Source of the DNA: Cricetomys ansorgei
Taxonomy: Eukaryota > Chordata > Mammalia > Rodentia > Nesomyidae
Length of the DNA stretch: 64,000 nt
Assembly (NCBI GenBank): GCA_026225945.1
Contig: JAMJFZ010000068.1
Coordinates: 1-64,000, forward strand
Direction: 5' to 3'
This document shows positions 49,046 to 61,640 of the stretch, piece after piece (within the stretch, counting starts at the first letter, position 1; each line of letters opens with the position of its first letter). Both the position numbers and the translations under genes were made by a program. Under the pieces are notes generated by a model. The model did no database searches. It saw nothing but the letters and a program-made list of their open reading frames with translations, and had not been told where the DNA came from.

Positions 49046-49899
49046 GTGTGGCTGAAAAGAAAAAGTATTCTACTCAACTTTTGAATAAGCACATCACAAT
49101 CAACTCCTTTCTACCAGTTTCTAAACTATTTGTAACATGCATAAGACAAATTAGAATGTGGAATGCAGTGCTCAGAACATCTAGAATTAAAGCCTTGTCT
49201 ATCTACTGTCTAAGCGAGCAGTCTATGAGCTCACAGAGAATGGCGCACCATACACAGGGCCTTCCTGGACCTTAACCAGTTCCTCTGTGTATATATAATA
49301 ATGATTAGCATAGTATTTTTATGGAGACTCCTGACTTTGAGACCGAGTGTGCTTCTGACTTTGTACCTACCCTGGGACTCGTTTCCTCCCTTTGGGTTCC
49401 CAATCTCAATGTGATAGCTTTGATTTATTTTGTTTTATACTTTTACATTTGCTTATTGTCTCTTAGAAATTGTTCTCTAATAATGAGAGGCAGAAAGACA
49501 GTGGATTTGGAGGAGACGTGAAATTGAGATGAAGTGGAATGAGAACAGGGAGGGGAAATTATGATCAGGACATATTTAGGAGAAAATTATTTTCAATAAA
49601 AGAGAAAGAATATGAAAAAAGAATACTCTTTTACTTCTAAAAAGACTATTATCCGATTATTGAGAGATCCTTCTATAGAAGATTTATGCTAGGAATGATG
49701 GTCCAAAGGCACTGGATTACATATATATGAGTAATAATTAACAACTCAATATGTATTGCACATTTTTGTGTATTTAGTGATTTGAGAACAGCTGATTTTC
49801 CAAATGAAACTCCATCATAAACAGTGAAAATAAATCAAAAATGTATTCATGTTTTTAAAAATTTAGGGTTTTTATTAGTCAGGCCTTAGTTTGGCAGTT
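49046..49899. other. Spacer between D and D'
   Basis: No conserved element. A purine-rich segment at 49480-49620 and TA/AT-rich sequence afterwards. Frames at 49003-49275 and 49321-49521 have no domain. Confidence 0.4.
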
Positions 49900-52800
49900 A
49901 CTTTTCAAACCTTCTCATTGAAGGAGGAACTATTGTCCTGTTTGTGATCTGGTTCCTGCTTTTCTTTCAGGGTTGGCTGAAGTTCCCCTGCATACTAGGT
50001 CAAAAGTACCTGCTGTTCACTTAAAGCCATGGGAGAAAAACACTTTTTCACTAAAATCTCTCATTAATTGGTATTTTTATTCTGGGCACACTTCCACCTG
50101 TGGTGGTGGTGGGGGATCAGTCCACTGCAACTTGAGTAAAGACCAATGCCAGCTATCCAACTTATGTGCATGAGGAGGGAGGGGAAGTGCCTACTGAGTG
50201 TAGGAAGACTAGATGGCCCAGCCGTTAGAGGTCAATGGCAAGTGCTAGTGAAAACAAATCATCATTGCAGATCTAGAGAAAGTCCCTTCCTAGAGTGATA
50301 CAATGGCCAGGAACCACTGTTCTGTGACCCTTCAGTGCTCTGTGACCCTAAGGTATTTGCTTTTGCCACTCCAGCCTCACTAACAAATCAAGGATTCCAG
50401 TCTGGTCCACAGTCAGAACAGGCAGAGGTGTTTTCCAAAAAATATGCTGCAGCCTAGTTTTAGTAGGTGACAGTGGTTCCCTGTGCTGTGGGCTATTCTG
50501 TTGCATCTTGTGAGGTACACAAGGTCAAGCTCAGAAGCCACTGCATGGTGAGAGAGGGTCTACCATTCCCAGTGAGGGAGGAGTTGCCATTAGAGACCTT
50601 GGTGCAAGTGTGGTTCATTCTCCCCTGTGTTGAGTGGGAATCTGCAGCCAAATTCTGTGTCCTTTGAGTTCATGTGTGGTCCTTACAACTCCATAGATGA
50701 AGGTGGAAGTGTCTGAGTAACTTCCCTCTGTGGGCTACATCTTCACAGAGCTTTGGGAACAGGGGACTGTATGTAGAAACATTGATGCTGATGTCACCAT
50801 TCTATAGTGAACCCATCAAAGGCAGATTGCAAGACTTAACATTTAGGTTTAAGATTTATTTGTAGTTAAAGAAGGCAGGTTGCAAGACTTAACATTTGGA
50901 TTTAAGGTCCATTTTTAGTTAAATTTGTGGAAGTTTTAATTAGCATCTCATGTGTTGGGTAGCAATCCACTATTAAGCTGTGATGCAAAGAGTAGAAACG
51001 ATGATACAGCTTTGTAGGTAATAAGTCACACAAAGAATTTAGCTAAGGCAGGCTGCCTCTTAAATACTCCCAGAATAAGTAGATGCTGACCAGGCCTGTT
51101 AGAAATTAGCTTGCTAGGATGTAAATGTTTGTTCACCAGAATTAACCAGAAATTAGGCTGGAAACCATAACAAAAGAGAATCTCATTTTCATGCAGCCAC
51201 TATGTCCATCCACATATCAACAAACAAGCCTCTAAGCGGTTGCTCAATGGGACATTCCATAGTCACAACCAACAATATGCCCCAGTGTGCCATAAAATTC
51301 AAGTTTTCTGCTTAGAATAGTTCTGCCCGAAGGGAATACAAACCCTTGTGATCATCATTTGCAAAAAGAAAAATACTGGTATATTTGTGACTGGCTTGAT
51401 CAAGGAAGCCTGTCCCTGAGGCCTCCCAGTATAGAGAAGGAACTTAGTTCCTTCACCAACCTAGATACATGCTTAGCAGAACCAGTTACAATCTGGGGTT
51501 TATGCCGTGGTAGCTTTGCTTAAACCCAGGTGTGACAAATAAGCAGATCTCTTTCTCTAAAACTAGACATATGCTTTGGACAACTGGTAATGGTATGAGG
51601 ACAATGCCTTCAGGGAGGGGTATTTCAGATATGGATTTTTCAATTATTCCCACCATATAGGCCTGTGGTTATCAGTCCCAGGTCCACTGTGAGCTTGGTC
51701 AGTAATGTTCTTGAGATACCCTCACTATGTCATTGCAGCATTGTTAAGTTAGACTCCTTCTGAGTTTGTCCCATTCTATGATAGTTTCTGCTGATTCACA
51801 AAAGTCCCTCTTTGCTTCCTTTTTACCCTTTAAGCAGTATACAAGATGCTATTCTTCTTCAGAAGCTTGCTTGGAATAAGACATAGCTTTGAATAGGACA
51901 CCTGATCCCAGGCTTTATTTTTACTATGTTCTACTTTTCCTAGATTTCTCTTCCCCTTTCACATCCACTTTAGGTCCTTGTCAGTGGAGAATGACCTGCT
52001 TTTTCAGAAGACTGTTGTAATTAAAAAATATTTCTGGGAATATATTTGCTGTGTAAATCTCCCATCTATATATGTGCCTAGACTTGATGTCTTCTGTCCC
52101 TGTTTACTGTGTTCAAAGTGCATAATAGAGCCTGAAACTCCCCCCAAGGAAAAACTTAGAAATTTCAGTGTATGTGTATTATGAAATAAGTTCTCATTTG
52201 TCTTCTCTTTGAGCAGTAGCTGGAGCTGGATGCATGCCATTATATAATGAGACTATTTTTAAATTTATTTCTAGAGTAGAGTGATTTCTCTCTAGGAATG
52301 CATATTAATTCTAGAAATGATGTACCTACAGCCCTTCAGAAAAAATATTTCTGAGACAAGTTCTCTTATGTTGACTCAGGAGCATTGCCTTTCTGCCAGT
52401 TTGTAGCTCCAAAGTGCAATGATCTTGCTTTCCTACTGAATAAGTTCCTAAATTTTGAATTACAGGGCTGTACCAGCACAGAATTTTAATATTAACCCTT
52501 TGAGTCACATAGTAATCTGTCCTTTGCAGTCAGAATTTAAGGATTTCCATGTGGATTATAACTTCTCTTTTCAGACTATTATAGGAAAAAAGGTTAATAT
52601 GTAATCTGTTGGGTGAAACAGATTTGGCAATAACTAGATATTGGACTGAAGTTTAAGTCAGTCAGCTGCAGGTGACATCATTGTGAAGAGGCAGGGTGAA
52701 TCATTTTATAATTTTCCAGCATGCATTAGTCCCCAGAATGTGAATGAAGTCAGTCCAGATTGGTTAGTATACAATTTTAGGAGCTTAGCTTGCACCAAAG

Positions 52801-53040
52801 AGTATTGAATTTTCAATTTGGGAACTCTCTTATGCTTATATGTTGAATCCTGGTTGACACAATTAAGTCTTATCAAAGGTTAGAGACACAGGCCATGGGC
52901 TGGAGCTGTTTTGTGTGAAGTGTCAATCTCAGCAGCTAATATTGTGCATAGGACTAAAGTCAATCAAGATTTTAATAATGGCATACTCTATACCAGGGAT
53001 GGGTCTAATCTTTTGCAAAGTCAATATAGCTAAGTGTCTT
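49900..53040 (+). repeat. Tandem unit D'
   Basis: Second copy of unit D, offset by about 4.56 kb at the left end and 4.35 kb at the right. Similarity by eye is about 75-80%. It contains a local short duplication at 50818-50925 (the phrase GCAAGACTTAACATTT occurs twice). No open frame is shared with D, so the pair is best regarded as non-coding gene-flank or intron sequence. Confidence 0.8.
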
Positions 53041-53195
53041 TTTATTTATATTTCTTTTAATAGAGTCAGTTACTGGTATCACTTTTAAAACTTCATTATC
53101 TTTAATGTATCAATGCTCCAATCTCTATTTGTTTCTATTCTTCAATGTTTCCCAGTTATCAAGAACTTTGTTCCATTTTTGTCAAATGATACTTA

Positions 53196-53315
53196 TTCAT
53201 TTGTCTTTATAGGAATGACTCCTGTAGCCCAGACTTGCCTCACTCTATGTAATTTTGAATTTCTTTGAACACCTAATGCTGCCTCTCACACTGAGTACTT
53301 GGGCATGTACTGTAG
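53196..53315 (-). mobile_element. Old B1 (B1F-like), antisense
   Basis: TGTAGCCCAGACTTGCCTCA, CTCTATGTAATTTTGAATTT, then ACTGAGTACTTGGGCATGTA read as a strongly diverged reversed B1 of the older type. Confidence 0.5.
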
Positions 53316-54566
53316 CTTCTTTCAGCAGGATAAAGAGTGCAGTTAATGAGTGACTTCCAACCCCTCTGGATTTTATTGGAGACTTATACATGAATAGGGA
53401 CCTGTTTTAAGATCTGACTTCAGTGGCCAATTTTGTATCTGATGTACTCACATCACAGAAAGGGAGGACAGGTAGGAGGGTGAGAGCTTTTCTACTTTGG
53501 CAACTGTTGGGAATATCTATGAATAGTCAAGTATATACTTTTGTTGATTGATAAATGTTCTGACTGGCCATATTTGAGTTTCATAGACGAAAGCAATCAA
53601 GAATCTGAATAAAAAATTGAACTTATCATGAAATCAAATTATTGGTGTTAGACCATTTCAAACAAATGAAAAGATGGGGTTAAACTTGTGTGGCTATGGC
53701 TCATAAGACCATTATTTTTTTCTGGCAGAAATTGCACCACCTAAAAAAACAGGTATGATTGATTCTTGTGATCTCTAGTTTCTAGAACACATAAGGCCAT
53801 AAAGCCTGATTCAATGTATAAAATAGTTCTTGGAATACTACTACATCATTTCTACCTTTCTTTCCTGCCTCCCATGTGCCCTTCCTCTCTTTCAAATACA
53901 TGGCCACTTTTTGCTTTAATTGTTGTTACTCTCTCATTTGACCTAAGTTTGCCTCACAACTTACTGCCTAGTCATGAAGCAAAGGGATGAATTTCTTGGA
54001 CATTTTTTTCAATAACAGGTTTGAAAACAAAATACCTTACACCTAGGAGAAAACAGAAAGTGCATGTGGAGACTGGAAGAATTAGTTCTAAAATATAAAT
54101 TTCATAGACTGGGAACCTGTACAATCCTAAAGTAGAAAGGTAGAGCAGGGAATGTCTGTGCTATCATTTGAACTCTGTTCATGCAGTTGGAGAGCTGTAA
54201 CTGCGCTGAGGCCCATCTTGTTGGCCCTAGCTAGGGAAAGACTCTGGGAATGCATGGCAATCAGTAAACCCTCTGTGAGGTAGTTCATTATCTGGATTTT
54301 TCTCTGTTGGTACTATGGAGAGCTGTAAGGGATGCCACAAGCCATGCCATGTATGGCCCACTGTCCCCTGATGAGGAGTAACCAGTCCAGTGAAAATCAG
54401 AGCTTCTGGGACTGGGACAGAATGTGAGCTAGAATGAAGTTCTTTTGGTCAATTGATGACCTGCCCAGATTCCCTTGGCCTTTGTGAATATATTAAAAGC
54501 AAAGTATTCCTTTAGAATGATGCCAGTATCACTCTTTCTTTGGTGCACATATACAGCATATTTTAG
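53316..54566. other. Upstream flank/intron of the KRAB relic
   Basis: No recognised repeat. 54170-54480 is slightly GC-richer and may be LTR-derived, but I cannot support a family. The pyrimidine-rich CACTCTTTCTTTGG tract at 54530 leads to the KRAB-A splice acceptor. Confidence 0.4.
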
Positions 54567-54693
54567 AATGCAGTTACCTATGAGGATGTGCAGGTGAACT
54601 TCACTCGGGAAGAGTGGGATTTGCTGGATCCTTCCAAGAAGAGCCTCTACAAAGATGTGATGTTGGAAACCTATGCAATCCTGTCTGCTATAA
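54567..54693 (+). other. KRAB-A exon of the zinc-finger relic
   Basis: Acceptor TTTTAG at 54561-54566. The frame then reads [20 protein letters not shown] and [10 protein letters not shown], that is the complete KRAB A box with its D-V and M-L-E core, without a stop. The expected donor after A-I is GGTAAG in relatives; here AATAAG stands in that place, so splicing to the next exon would fail. Length about 127 nt is normal for a KRAB-A exon. Confidence 0.9.
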
Positions 54694-54894
54694 ATAAGAC
54701 CATGAGTTTTACTTACTTCTTGAAATGCATAAAGAAGGGTTTCTTGATTATTTATGCTCTACCATGATTTTGATTGCAAAATAGGAAGAATGTTATAAAT
54801 AAATCAGGTATGGTTTAAGGCTGACAAGGGATAGTAAGTTAATTTTGTGTAATTTCCAAAATCACATCATATATTTTCTGGTACAATATTGTAG

Positions 54895-54955
54895 GCTATA
54901 AATGGGAAGATTCAAATAATGAAGAACATAGGCAAAGTTCTAGAAGACCTGAAAA
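54895..54955 (+). other. KRAB-b exon of the zinc-finger relic
   Basis: Between an AG acceptor (54893-54894) and a GTAAT donor lie 61 nt reading G-Y-K-W-E-D-S-N-N-E-E-H-R-Q-S-S-R-R-P-E. This is the murid short b-type box (W-E-D, E-E-H, S-S-R-R). Exon size and splice phase agree with the preceding KRAB-A exon. Intron length is about 200 bp. Confidence 0.88.
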
Positions 54956-55559
54956 GTAATTTTCATATGAAAGTTGATACAAACGTAGTCCTCCATAAAT
55001 TTTAATGTGCCCTAGAATTTTTAACGAACAGCAATAGAATATAGAGACAGAGTTTAATTATATTAATGATTAGTAAATTGTCATAACACCATTTTCTTCA
55101 ATGTCAGGTAGCTGATTCAGTATTTGTCTGGCATTCTTCTACTAAACAAGAAAAAGAATCAATGCCTTAACAGATATCACCATTTTAATGGTAGACCTGT
55201 GAGAGCTATGCTGTGGAACTGTCAACTACGCTAACAGTAGACATGTTGAACTGTGATACAAATTTACAATCAATTGATTTTCCAGCATCATAGTTGATAC
55301 GTCAGCAAATTTGCAGTTGAGACAAGCCCAATGAGTACAAGGGATGTGGAAATTCTCTTTTGTCTTCTTTCAATTTGGAAATGTAGTGTGCCTCACTCTA
55401 CACCAAATTTATGTTTATGGAACCTGGGGGGTAAATTACTCAGTTATTTCCATCTTTTTCATAGCTACAGAAAATACTCATTAAAAAGGTGGTATTAATG
55501 TGAACCATGCATTAATGGCTCTAAATATCATAGGTATCATTACACACAATAAGATTACA

Positions 55560-56240
<681 letters not shown>

Positions 56241-56259
56241 TAGAGTAAGCCTGCCTGAT

Positions 56260-56865
56260 GCAGAATGGGCTAGGGACTGATCTTTTCTGGTTGGGATGGT
56301 GGTCCCAATTCTAACACTGGAAGCCTTGCCATGCTATTGCCATGCCACAGGAGATGGACTGTTCTGGTGCTCTATCCCATAAAACCAGAGGCCCGTCCAG
56401 GATCTATCTCACATATTCCACTGCACTATGTCTACTGATCAACCTATCAATGTCCTCCTATTCTGGTTATTTTTCCATATATACTTTGCCTCCATCATCT
56501 CCCCCTATCCCATGACCTGGTACCTCCACTACAATTTGCATCCTCCCCCAGCCTACCTGCATCATCTATTCTATTTCCCAGGGAGATCTATTTACCAAAT
56601 ACATCCCTATGCCCACTGAAGGCATCCTTGTTCCATAGTATCCCTGAGTCTGGATTGTAGCACCTATGTCCTTTGCTTAAGCATTAATATCAAGATAGAT
56701 TTTGTACATATCTTGTTTGACTTTCTGAGGCTAAGTTATATCTCTGTGATTTTTTTCTTGTTCCATCATTTGCCTGAAAAATTCTTGAGATCATGTTGTT
56801 TAATAGCTGAGTAATACTCCCTTGCATATTTGTACCACAATTTATAGTTGCAGATATCTCAGGTA
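56260..56865 (-). mobile_element. L1 ORF2-end/3' fragment, antisense
   Basis: The plus strand has the reversed series TTCTGAGGCTAAGTTATATC, CCATCATTTGCCTGAAAAAT, TTTAATAGCTGAGTAATACT and GCATATTTGTACCACAATTT, the end of L1 ORF2, preceded by AGGAGATGGACTGTTCTGG and CTATTTCCCAGGGAGATCTA from the 3' region. It abuts the last zinc finger and may have removed the true 3' end of that gene. Confidence 0.7.
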
Positions 56866-57580
56866 GACAAGCACAAGATGACTAGATGTGCAAAAGAAGT
56901 TTATGGGTTTAAAACATCATTATTTATACCTATTTACCCATATCACAGTCATACATTCCTACCACTATATTTCTCTTTATCTTTTGACTATTTTTGATTT
57001 GGGAGGCTTTCTTCATCTAAACGCACTGATTTAGGTAATCCCTGTCTCAGCCTTTCAGGGCTTGGGAATATTAACATTCACCCTAGGTTTGTATTGTAAT
57101 ATAGCCTAAAGAAGCTTACTATTTCTTCCTTTAAAAGGGGCAGGCATTCTCAGGGGCATTTACCTGGAAAAACCAGGTTTTAGTATCCAGTGTCATTGGC
57201 CTTTTGCCTTTTAGAGGTCCTAGCCAATTTTGGGGGAGGTCAGTATTATTTTATGATGTGTCTCCAGTAAACATGAGTTAGTTCTCACATATGCCAGGAC
57301 TTGAGGGTTAGTTAGTTGTTACAATGATTTATTGAGTTGAAATCACCATGACCTATAATGTGCCCCTCTCCCAGTTAGCAAGAGCAAGCCCAAGCATTAA
57401 TTTTACTAATAAGTAGTGTAGACAACATATCAATGAGACTTTCCACAGCTATCCAGCAGAAAAAAGATGAAGAAGAGCCATTGGGCCATACTTTCTGGCA
57501 CTTCAGCAACCAGAGCCTTTTCTAACAGTATGCTTACACTGCCTTGTTTGGTGAGGTCTGTAGCAAAAACTGGTAAGAGA
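56866..57580. other. Gene-free stretch
   Basis: Mixed-composition DNA without a recognised family. It could include worn LTR sequence (57140-57380) but no LTR landmark is decisive. Confidence 0.35.
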
Positions 57581-57583
57581 AAG

Positions 57584-58235
57584 CTGGTTGATTGATCTGA
57601 AAACACTCCTGGAATCTTGAATCTGCCACATGGCTAACTGATTGCTCCCTCAATGTAAAACTGTTTAATTGATGTGCACACACACTTGAAAACTAACAAT
57701 GCAAAATTGGTTAATAATTGATCTGCATACACTCCTGAAGTTCTCAATCTGCAACCTGGTGAACTGACTGCTCCCTCCATGGATAGCTGGTTAATTGATC
57801 TGCACAGAAACTTCAAATCCTGGAATCTACAACCAGATGAACCATCTGCTACCTCAGTTTAAAGCAGGTTGACTCATCTCCACAATCTCCTGAAAATCAC
57901 CAATGTAAACTGGTTAAAACTGTTGCACAATCTCCTGAAACCCACATCTGCAAAGATGCTTAAGTGATGGCTCCCTCAAGAATAAGCTGGTTAACTGATC
58001 AACAAAAGCTCCTGCAAAACAGCAATGCAACGTTGGTCAATTGTTCTGCACACACTCCTGATATCCTGAATTTTCAAAGCTGGTTAACTGACTGCTACCT
58101 AAATGCAAACCTGACTAATTGATCTGAACACACTCCACAGAAATTGTGAATCTGCACATCTTGTTAACTGACTACTCTCTCATTGCAAAGCTGCTTAACT
58201 GAGGTGTACATGCTTTTGAAAATGTCACAGCAAGA
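57584..58235. repeat. Minisatellite with 78- and 46-bp units
   Basis: Ten or so degenerate units start with CTGGTTAAYTGATCTGCA and go through CACTCCTGAAA. Starts are near 57584, 57661, 57709, 57788, 57866, 57910, 57987, 58033, 58110 and 58192. Long units (about 78 bp) add a second half with CTGGTTAACTGACTGCTCCC; short units (45-48 bp) lack it and end in AGCAATGCAAAATT-like sequence. Long and short forms alternate irregularly. Confidence 0.85.
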
Positions 58236-58584
58236 TGAAAAAAAGTATTAATGGGAAATTGTGATTCTTTGTGAAGAAAAATAGTACTTCACTGTCTTTA
58301 TATCTTTGCTGAGTATTACATATTTATTGAAACAGTAAACATTATTTTACAATAAATAGAAAAGGAAAGAATAAACCTTGTTTGGAATGTTTCATTGATG
58401 ATACTGTAAGGCTGATCCATTAATCATTTAAGACAACTACAGTGAGATATAAAAAAAATGGAAGGACATAGCAGATTTTTTAAAACTAGTATCTCAAATT
58501 TAGGATTTTATACTGAGCTCAAAATGTGCAATATGAGTGAGTGATAATCATTGGACAAAATGATACAACACTGAGGGATTTTTA
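58236..58584. other. AT-rich gene-free stretch
   Basis: Nothing recognised between the minisatellite and the next SINE. Confidence 0.4.
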
Positions 58585-58745
58585 AAATTATATTACTTGT
58601 ATTTTTAATTTAATTGTAGGTCTCTCTGTGTAGACACATGCATATGGAGGTCAAAGGGAAGTTTGTGGCAATGACAGTTGGCAACTTAATTTGGCAGGCT
58701 TGTCAGCAAGCAACTATATCCAGTGAGCATTTGGTAGGCAAGTCA
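58585..58745 (-). mobile_element. B3-type SINE, antisense
   Basis: The plus strand has GTAGACACATGCATATGGAG, GTCAAAGGGAAGTTTGTGGC, GGCAGGCTTGTCAGCAAGCA and CTATATCCAGTGAGCATTTG, the reversed B3 order including the reversed pol III box region. Confidence 0.75.
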
Positions 58746-58987
58746 TTTTACCTCTAATTCCAGGAATCCAGTTAAGAATCCAGGAACTTAATTTATGAAA
58801 AGGATAAGTACAATGTAAAAGTGTTTATATATAAAATTATTTCAATTGGTAAATAAAAACAATGAGGAATTCAAAACCCATGTTATTACATATGTCTTTT
58901 AATATGCCGATGTGTGTATCTCTTAGAATATAAATATACACGCACATGTAAATTTATTATATATGTAATATATGTATTATACATACA

Positions 58988-59150
58988 TTAGCTGTGTGGT
59001 GGTGACACACCTTTAAAGGAGTCAGACCCCCACAGATCTCTGAGTTCTCGGAGTTCAAAGTCAGCTTTGTTGAAAGAGCGAGTTCCAGGTTACCCACTGC
59101 TACACAGAGAAACTATGTCTAGACAAAACAAAAAAATGAAAAATGAAAAA
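58988..59150 (+). mobile_element. B1 SINE
   Basis: GTGTGGTGGTGACACACCTT, GACCCCCACAGATCTCTGAG, AGTTCAAAGTCAGCTTTGTT, ACACAGAGAAACTATGTCTA and an A-rich tail (ACAAAACAAAAAAATG) follow plus-strand B1. Confidence 0.88.
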
Positions 59151-59224
59151 AATATTAATATATGATCAGTTTGATGGGATAACAATCTCTATGAAACCAA
59201 AGTGCTTGTAATACAATGTACTTA

Positions 59225-59645
59225 GGTGTCATAGTTACTGTTCTATTGAGAAGAAACACCATGATTTAGGAAACTTAAAGAATAAAACATCTAATTGGTA
59301 CATGCATACAATTTAAGAGAATGTGTCCATTATCATCATGGTGGAGAGCATGGAAACACACAAGACCAGGTCTCCTCTAACTGTGCCATGACTTTTCCAA
59401 CAAGGAGAGTCTTCCTCCCAAAAGGGAATGCCTCTTCCCACAAGGCCACACCTACTCCAACAAGGAGACACCTCTTCCCACAAGGACATACCTCCTCCGT
59501 CACAGGTACACCTCCTTCTGCAAGGACATGCCTCCTCCCATGTGAACACATCTCTTCCACCAAGGGCATGCCTACTAATTCTTCCATAAATTACATCAAT
59601 TGATTAAAAATCAGGAGCCTATTGGGGCCATTTTCATCCAGATCA
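59225..59645 (+). repeat. Murid dispersed repeat with expanded internal 20-bp minisatellite
   Basis: Ends resemble a common murid repeat (GTTACTGTTCTATTGAGAAG at left, CTATTGGGGCCATTTTCATC at right). Inside, 59396-59578 has about nine units of about 20 bp such as CAAGGACATACCTCCTCC. Overlapping open frames on both strands (59295-59603 plus, 59313-59587 minus) follow from the stop-free unit and are not genes. Confidence 0.7.
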
Positions 59646-59960
59646 CCTCAGTAAGAAATGGGGACCAGAGAGAAGTATCAAGCAAGGGACAGGGGCAGAG
59701 GAAGAAAGAGCAGTGAGAGAACAAAACAGGAAAATAAATAAGGAAATGAGGGAGGAAGAAGCAGAAATCAATATAAATGAAGGGAAGTCTGAAGGAAAGT
59801 GGTAAGGTCTGGAGGGGGCAGCCAAGCAGAGAAAATACCCGGGAGAGAGATAGAGAAGGACTCAATGGATAATGGATGGAGAAAATAATCTGGTGAGAAA
59901 ATTTGAAATGAAGGAAAATGAGCACAGTGCTGAGAGGAAAAGGAAGAGCACATGCTTATT
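59646..59960. repeat. Purine-rich tract
   Basis: About 300 bp dominated by GA, GGA and AGAA words on the plus strand, not a strict tandem repeat. Minus-strand frames here (59611-59925) are pyrimidine-codon artefacts. Confidence 0.6.
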
Positions 59961-60589
59961 TCCTCTAATCATGTCCAGTGAAATTGAACTGAGTTGTTTG
60001 TTGACTCAGGATTGAAGAGTTTACAAGCATCTATTAATTGATCTGTTGACAGCTCCATGTGCCACTTAGCAGATTTGAAGGATTTGAAAAATGAACATGG
60101 ACAGAGGAGATGAGGTGAGGACAGGCACTGGATGGATGGAGAGGAGAGACAACAACTAAAAGATTGGCAGACTCTAGCAAAGTGGATATTCTACAATTAA
60201 TTACCATTGACTTGTTACAAGAGATCACTCATGTGTTTCAAAACTTGAGTCCCAGTGGATTACTAAGAATTGCATCAAGAAATACTAAGGCAACTTGGGA
60301 GATAGAGGAGCAAAAAGGAACTCCCAGACTCAGGCTTGGGCTAGCTTTCAGAAAATTAGCGCCATAATCACAACTTATCAGGAATTCATCAACATCAGAA
60401 TACAATATTTTGAATTCACTTAGACATAATTAAATAGGAAAGACACAGGTACAGGATAGCTCAACATAACAGACATATAGATTGATAGTAGACAGGTAGG
60501 TAGATGATAGAAAAGTAATGAATGGACAATTTCTGTAAACATATTTGTAAAAAGGCAAGATGCATACATAATAGATAAATTCATTGATT
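59961..60589. other. Gene-free stretch
   Basis: No repeat family or gene recognised. TAGATAGA-like and GTAGGTAG-like words begin at 60475. Confidence 0.35.
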
Positions 60590-60990
60590 TGGCATTAAAA
60601 TTTTGTTTTTTTTAACATGTTCCATATTGTTTGATATACTGTAAACACACACACACACAAACACACTCACATATATATATAATTTTATGCATCATAACTA
60701 TGCTATATATCATTTGTGCATTACATATATCATATATAATATATGCATATATACACTTATATATATTTATATATACATATATACATGTATGTATGTTTAT
60801 ATGTTTTATATATTTGTTATGCTGAAAATATATATATATATATATATCTCACTGTGTGTGTAATTTTATTATATCAAATGAAAAGCAATCATATACTATA
60901 TATACCCACATATAAGAATGTGTATATTATATTTATTAAATCTCTTATGATATATAATATTGCATATGTAATAGATAGATAGATAGATAT
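60590..60990. repeat. CA, TA and GATA simple-repeat cluster
   Basis: CA units at 60643-60668, TATATG/TATATT-rich DNA at 60670-60850, and four to five GATA units at 60971-60990. The segment around ACATGTTCCATATTGTTTGA is repeated, less well, at 61475-61505. Confidence 0.85.
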
Positions 60991-61016
60991 ACTTTTTTAA
61001 CTTTTGGATATAAGCA

Positions 61017-61330
61017 CAGACATCAGTCTGAAAGAGTGGAGGCAACACAGATGCAAACATGAACACCCCTACAAACTGTTCCTACCTGACACACTTAAAT
61101 AAGCAGAGATACAGCATAGACATCACTACAAAATGGTGCATCTTCACAGTGAGGATGAAATGTGTATGGAACCATGGACATCAGTATGAAATTATTCAAG
61201 CTCACACCATGGAGGAAGCATGGACACAAGCACAAACATCAATACAAACTGGTCCAAATTGGCACTGAGATAAATAATATAAATGGAAGAAGGGACGTAA
61301 ATAAGAACTTCTGCAGAATGTCACTGTGGA
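61017..61330. repeat. Minisatellite, about 59-bp unit
   Basis: Five degenerate units, each with an ACATCAxTAxxAAxTGGT-like core, recur at about 61022, 61062, 61118, 61178 and 61236. Units are separated by acidic-to-A-rich spacers containing CAC/CACAG. Not coding. Confidence 0.6.
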
Positions 61331-61464
61331 GGGTATGATATCATGAATGCAAGGGTATAACACAATCTGTGGAAGAATTTGACATCAGAATTGGATAGAT
61401 AACATATAGAAACATATTATACATAAAGAGATATTAGATAAATAGATTCATACTACATAGGAAA

Positions 61465-61592
61465 TTATAATTTTTTGTTTTTCAGGGAATTTTACATTGT
61501 TTGATATGCTGAATATAAATGCATATACATGTGTTTGTGTATGTGTGTGTGTGTGCAATTTAATCTCAAAAGTAAAAGAAATTGTTTATATT

Positions 61593-61639
<47 letters not shown>

Positions 61640-61640
61640 T
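61465..61640. repeat. Second copy of the 60.6-kb segment with GT and TA arrays
   Basis: TTACATTGTTTGATATGCTG followed by a GT tract (61528-61555), the phrase AAAGTAAAAGAAATTG, and a pure TA array of about 21 units (61596-61637). This is the order seen at 60615-60900, suggesting a local duplication of about 0.9 kb around the 59-bp minisatellite. Confidence 0.6.

Noticed and set aside
59295..59603. Plus- and minus-strand frames with repeated P-T/S-H-K and W-E-E motifs
   Set aside because: Produced by the 20-bp minisatellite, whose length and sequence leave frames open on both strands.
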